A DNA stretch of 64,000 nucleotides from Paludibacter sp. (lineage in GTDB: Bacteria > Bacteroidota > Bacteroidia > Bacteroidales > Paludibacteraceae): assembly GCA_028692715.1 (NCBI GenBank), contig JAQUWU010000008.1:1-64000 (forward strand), written 5' to 3'. Shown piece after piece: positions 62,913-64,000 of the stretch (position 1 is its first letter; the number at the start of each line of letters is the position of its first letter). The translations under genes were made by a program, and so were the position numbers. The notes under the pieces were generated by a model. The model saw only the letters and a program-made list of their open reading frames with translations, did no database searches and was not told the origin of the DNA.

Positions 62913-63521
62913 CTAATTAATCAGTTGTCCTGCGCCCTCCCTAATAATTACGGGTTCTTCATTTGTGCAATCAACAATGGTAGAATGTACTAAGCCTCCA
63001 AAACCTCCATCTATCACTAAGTCGACTTGATTTCCATAAATTTCTTCAATCAATTCCGGATCGGTAATATATTCAAGGCTGTCTTCGTGGGTAAAAATAG
63101 AACTGGTCATCAGCGGATTACCTAATTCACGTACAATAGCCAAAGCGATTGCATTTTCAGGCATACGTATTCCGACTGTCTTTTTATTTTTGAAAAGTTT
63201 GGGGAGCTTGCTGCTGCCATTTAACAGGAAGGTAAAAGGACCGGGGAGATTTCGTTTCATAAGTTTAAATGAAACATCATCCATTTTGGCGTATTCACTT
63301 ATTTCACTTAACTCATGACAAATAAAAGAAAGATTATTGTTTTTAGCATCATGATTCTTTATTTTAGTAATAAACTCTACTCCTGACACATTGAAAATGC
63401 TACAACCAAAAGCATAAACTGTATCAGTGGGAAAAATAATGACACCTCCATTTCGCAAGATTTCTGCAATATGACGGATTTGTGCCGGATTTGGATTTGT
63501 ATCGTAAAGTTTGAGTAGCAC
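62913..63521 (-). CDS. YrdC/Sua5/YciO family protein (threonylcarbamoyl-AMP synthase-like)
   Basis: 202 residues. Sua5/YrdC fold with IAEILRNGGVIIFPTDTVYAFGCSIFN and the KNHDAKNNNLSFIC segment (nucleotide site), then the core LPGPFTFLLNGSSKLPKLFKNKKTVGIRMPE and NPLMTSSIFTHED. Family members make L-threonylcarbamoyl-AMP for the t6A37 tRNA modification. The pattern here (NLSFIC, MTSSIF in place of typical SANxSG) is closer to the YciO side group, whose function is less settled. The start is GTG at 63521, since no in-frame ATG lies upstream of the conserved LLKLYDTNPNPAQIRHI. Confidence 0.85.
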   Translation of the reverse strand: MLLKLYDTNPNPAQIRHIAEILRNGGVIIFPTDTVYAFGCSIFNVSGVEFITKIKNHDAKNNNLSFICHELSEISEYAKMDDVSFKLMKRNLPGPFTFLLNGSSKLPKLFKNKKTVGIRMPENAIALAIVRELGNPLMTSSIFTHEDSLEYITDPELIEEIYGNQVDLVIDGGFGGLVHSTIVDCTNEEPVIIREGAGQLIN

Positions 63522-63571
63522 TGTGTTTGGTATTTAAGAACTGATTATTGTGCAATTAGTTTTATTTGGCA

Positions 63572-63579
63572 CAAAAGTA
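63572..63579 (-). promoter_or_regulatory. -7 element of the YrdC-family gene
   Basis: TACTTTTG on the minus strand, 50 nt before the GTG start, directly behind the tpiA terminator. No TTTG at 19-21 nt. Confidence 0.45.
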
Positions 63580-63581
63580 TA

Positions 63582-63614
63582 AAAAAAATCCTGCAAATTA
63601 ATTTTACAGGATTT
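63582..63614 (-). terminator. Terminator of tpiA
   Basis: AAATCCTG (63586-63593) pairs with CAGGATTT (63607-63614), with a T8 run on the minus strand; 75 nt after the tpiA stop codon. Confidence 0.8.
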
Positions 63615-63689
63615 AATATTTACATTTAGTTGTGTTAAGTTCAAAACGTTTTAGTGTTTCCTACCTCAACGACTAAAAGTTTTTCGCTT

Positions 63690-64000
63690 TCAAAATGCGT
63701 CAATAATTGCTTTGAAATCAGCAACTTTTAAAGAAGCACCACCAATTAAACCACCGTCGATATCGGGTTGTGAGAATAATTCAGAAGCGTTTTTAGCATT
63801 ACAACTTCCACCGTAAAGTATTGAAGTGTTTTCAGCCATTTCTTTACCGAATTTAGCAGCAATAATAGAGCGAATAAATGCTAATGTATCCTGAGCTTGT
63901 TCTGTAGAAGCAGTTACACCAGTTCCGATTGCCCAAATTGGCTCGTAAGCAATAACGATTTTTTTGAAATCATCAGCACTTAAATTAAAAACCGTTTCTT
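63690..64000 (-). CDS. tpiA: Triosephosphate isomerase (C-terminal part; 5' end outside window)
   Basis: Glycolytic enzyme interconverting dihydroxyacetone phosphate and glyceraldehyde 3-phosphate. The visible 102 residues contain the catalytic Glu in [12 protein letters not shown], loop 6 and the phosphate-binding [31 protein letters not shown], ending FKAIIDAF. The other active-site residues (Lys, His) lie beyond the window. A terminator follows at 63582-63614. Confidence 0.96.
   Translation of the reverse strand, partial: ETVFNLSADDFKKIVIAYEPIWAIGTGVTASTEQAQDTLAFIRSIIAAKFGKEMAENTSILYGGSCNAKNASELFSQPDIDGGLIGGASLKVADFKAIIDAF

Overview
This AT-rich window (roughly one third G+C by eye) comes from a Bacteroidetes chromosome, most likely order Bacteroidales. 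Four things point there: promoters of the Bacteroidetes type (TTTG about 20 nt upstream of TAnnTTTG), A-rich ribosome-binding regions, proteins ending in type IX secretion (Por) sorting domains, and lineage-typical genes such as a YfhO protein and the ftsX-DUF3098-uppP-truB-queA operon. Most of the window is ordinary chromosomal content. The species cannot be named from the sequence.

Layout. 1-8 kb: a lipoprotein pullulanase (cut by the window edge), an M3 peptidase, a T9SS cargo protein, methylglyoxal synthase and a GHL10 glycosidase-like protein. 7-10 kb: a three-gene operon (SnoaL-like, SDR, CrtI-like FAD oxidoreductase). 10-21 kb: ClpC, an MFS carrier, phosphohexomutase, LpxL with a GT2, an acidic protein and an RhlE-type helicase. 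21-34 kb: a lipoprotein, a LytS/LytTR two-component pair, MATE, PhoH, ABC-F and an M6 protease; the gaps here hold several miniature mobile-element-like repeats. 34-38 kb: TtcA-like enzyme, four tRNAs, an outer-membrane protein and small unknown proteins. 38-45 kb: IMPACT protein, FAD dehydrogenase, pseudouridine synthase, a broken PIG-L gene with a repeat-bearing tail, a lone trpB, plsC. 45-50 kb: a small accessory island with an IetAS-like AAA ATPase plus subtilase pair flanked by decayed genes. 50-64 kb: queA-truB-uppP-DUF3098-ftsX-yfhO, sufS-sufE, lpxH, a SufT-like protein, thioesterase, O-methyltransferase, M16 peptidase, a YrdC-family enzyme and the 3' end of tpiA.

The most notable structure lies between genes. 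(i) A 163/164-bp element is present twice with 13-bp imperfect terminal inverted repeats and 8-bp target duplications, and a diverged third copy is likely. (ii) A 282-bp hairpin-rich element occurs in opposite orientations at 24.2 and 59.7 kb, the first copy between the two genes of the two-component pair. (iii) A 339-bp block with 12-bp inverted ends sits directly after phoH. (iv) Heptamer-period minisatellites recur at five separate intergenic loci. Together with the IetAS pair and the broken PIG-L gene these are the candidates for follow-up. I found no CRISPR array, no complete insertion sequence with a transposase, no prophage and no rRNA.
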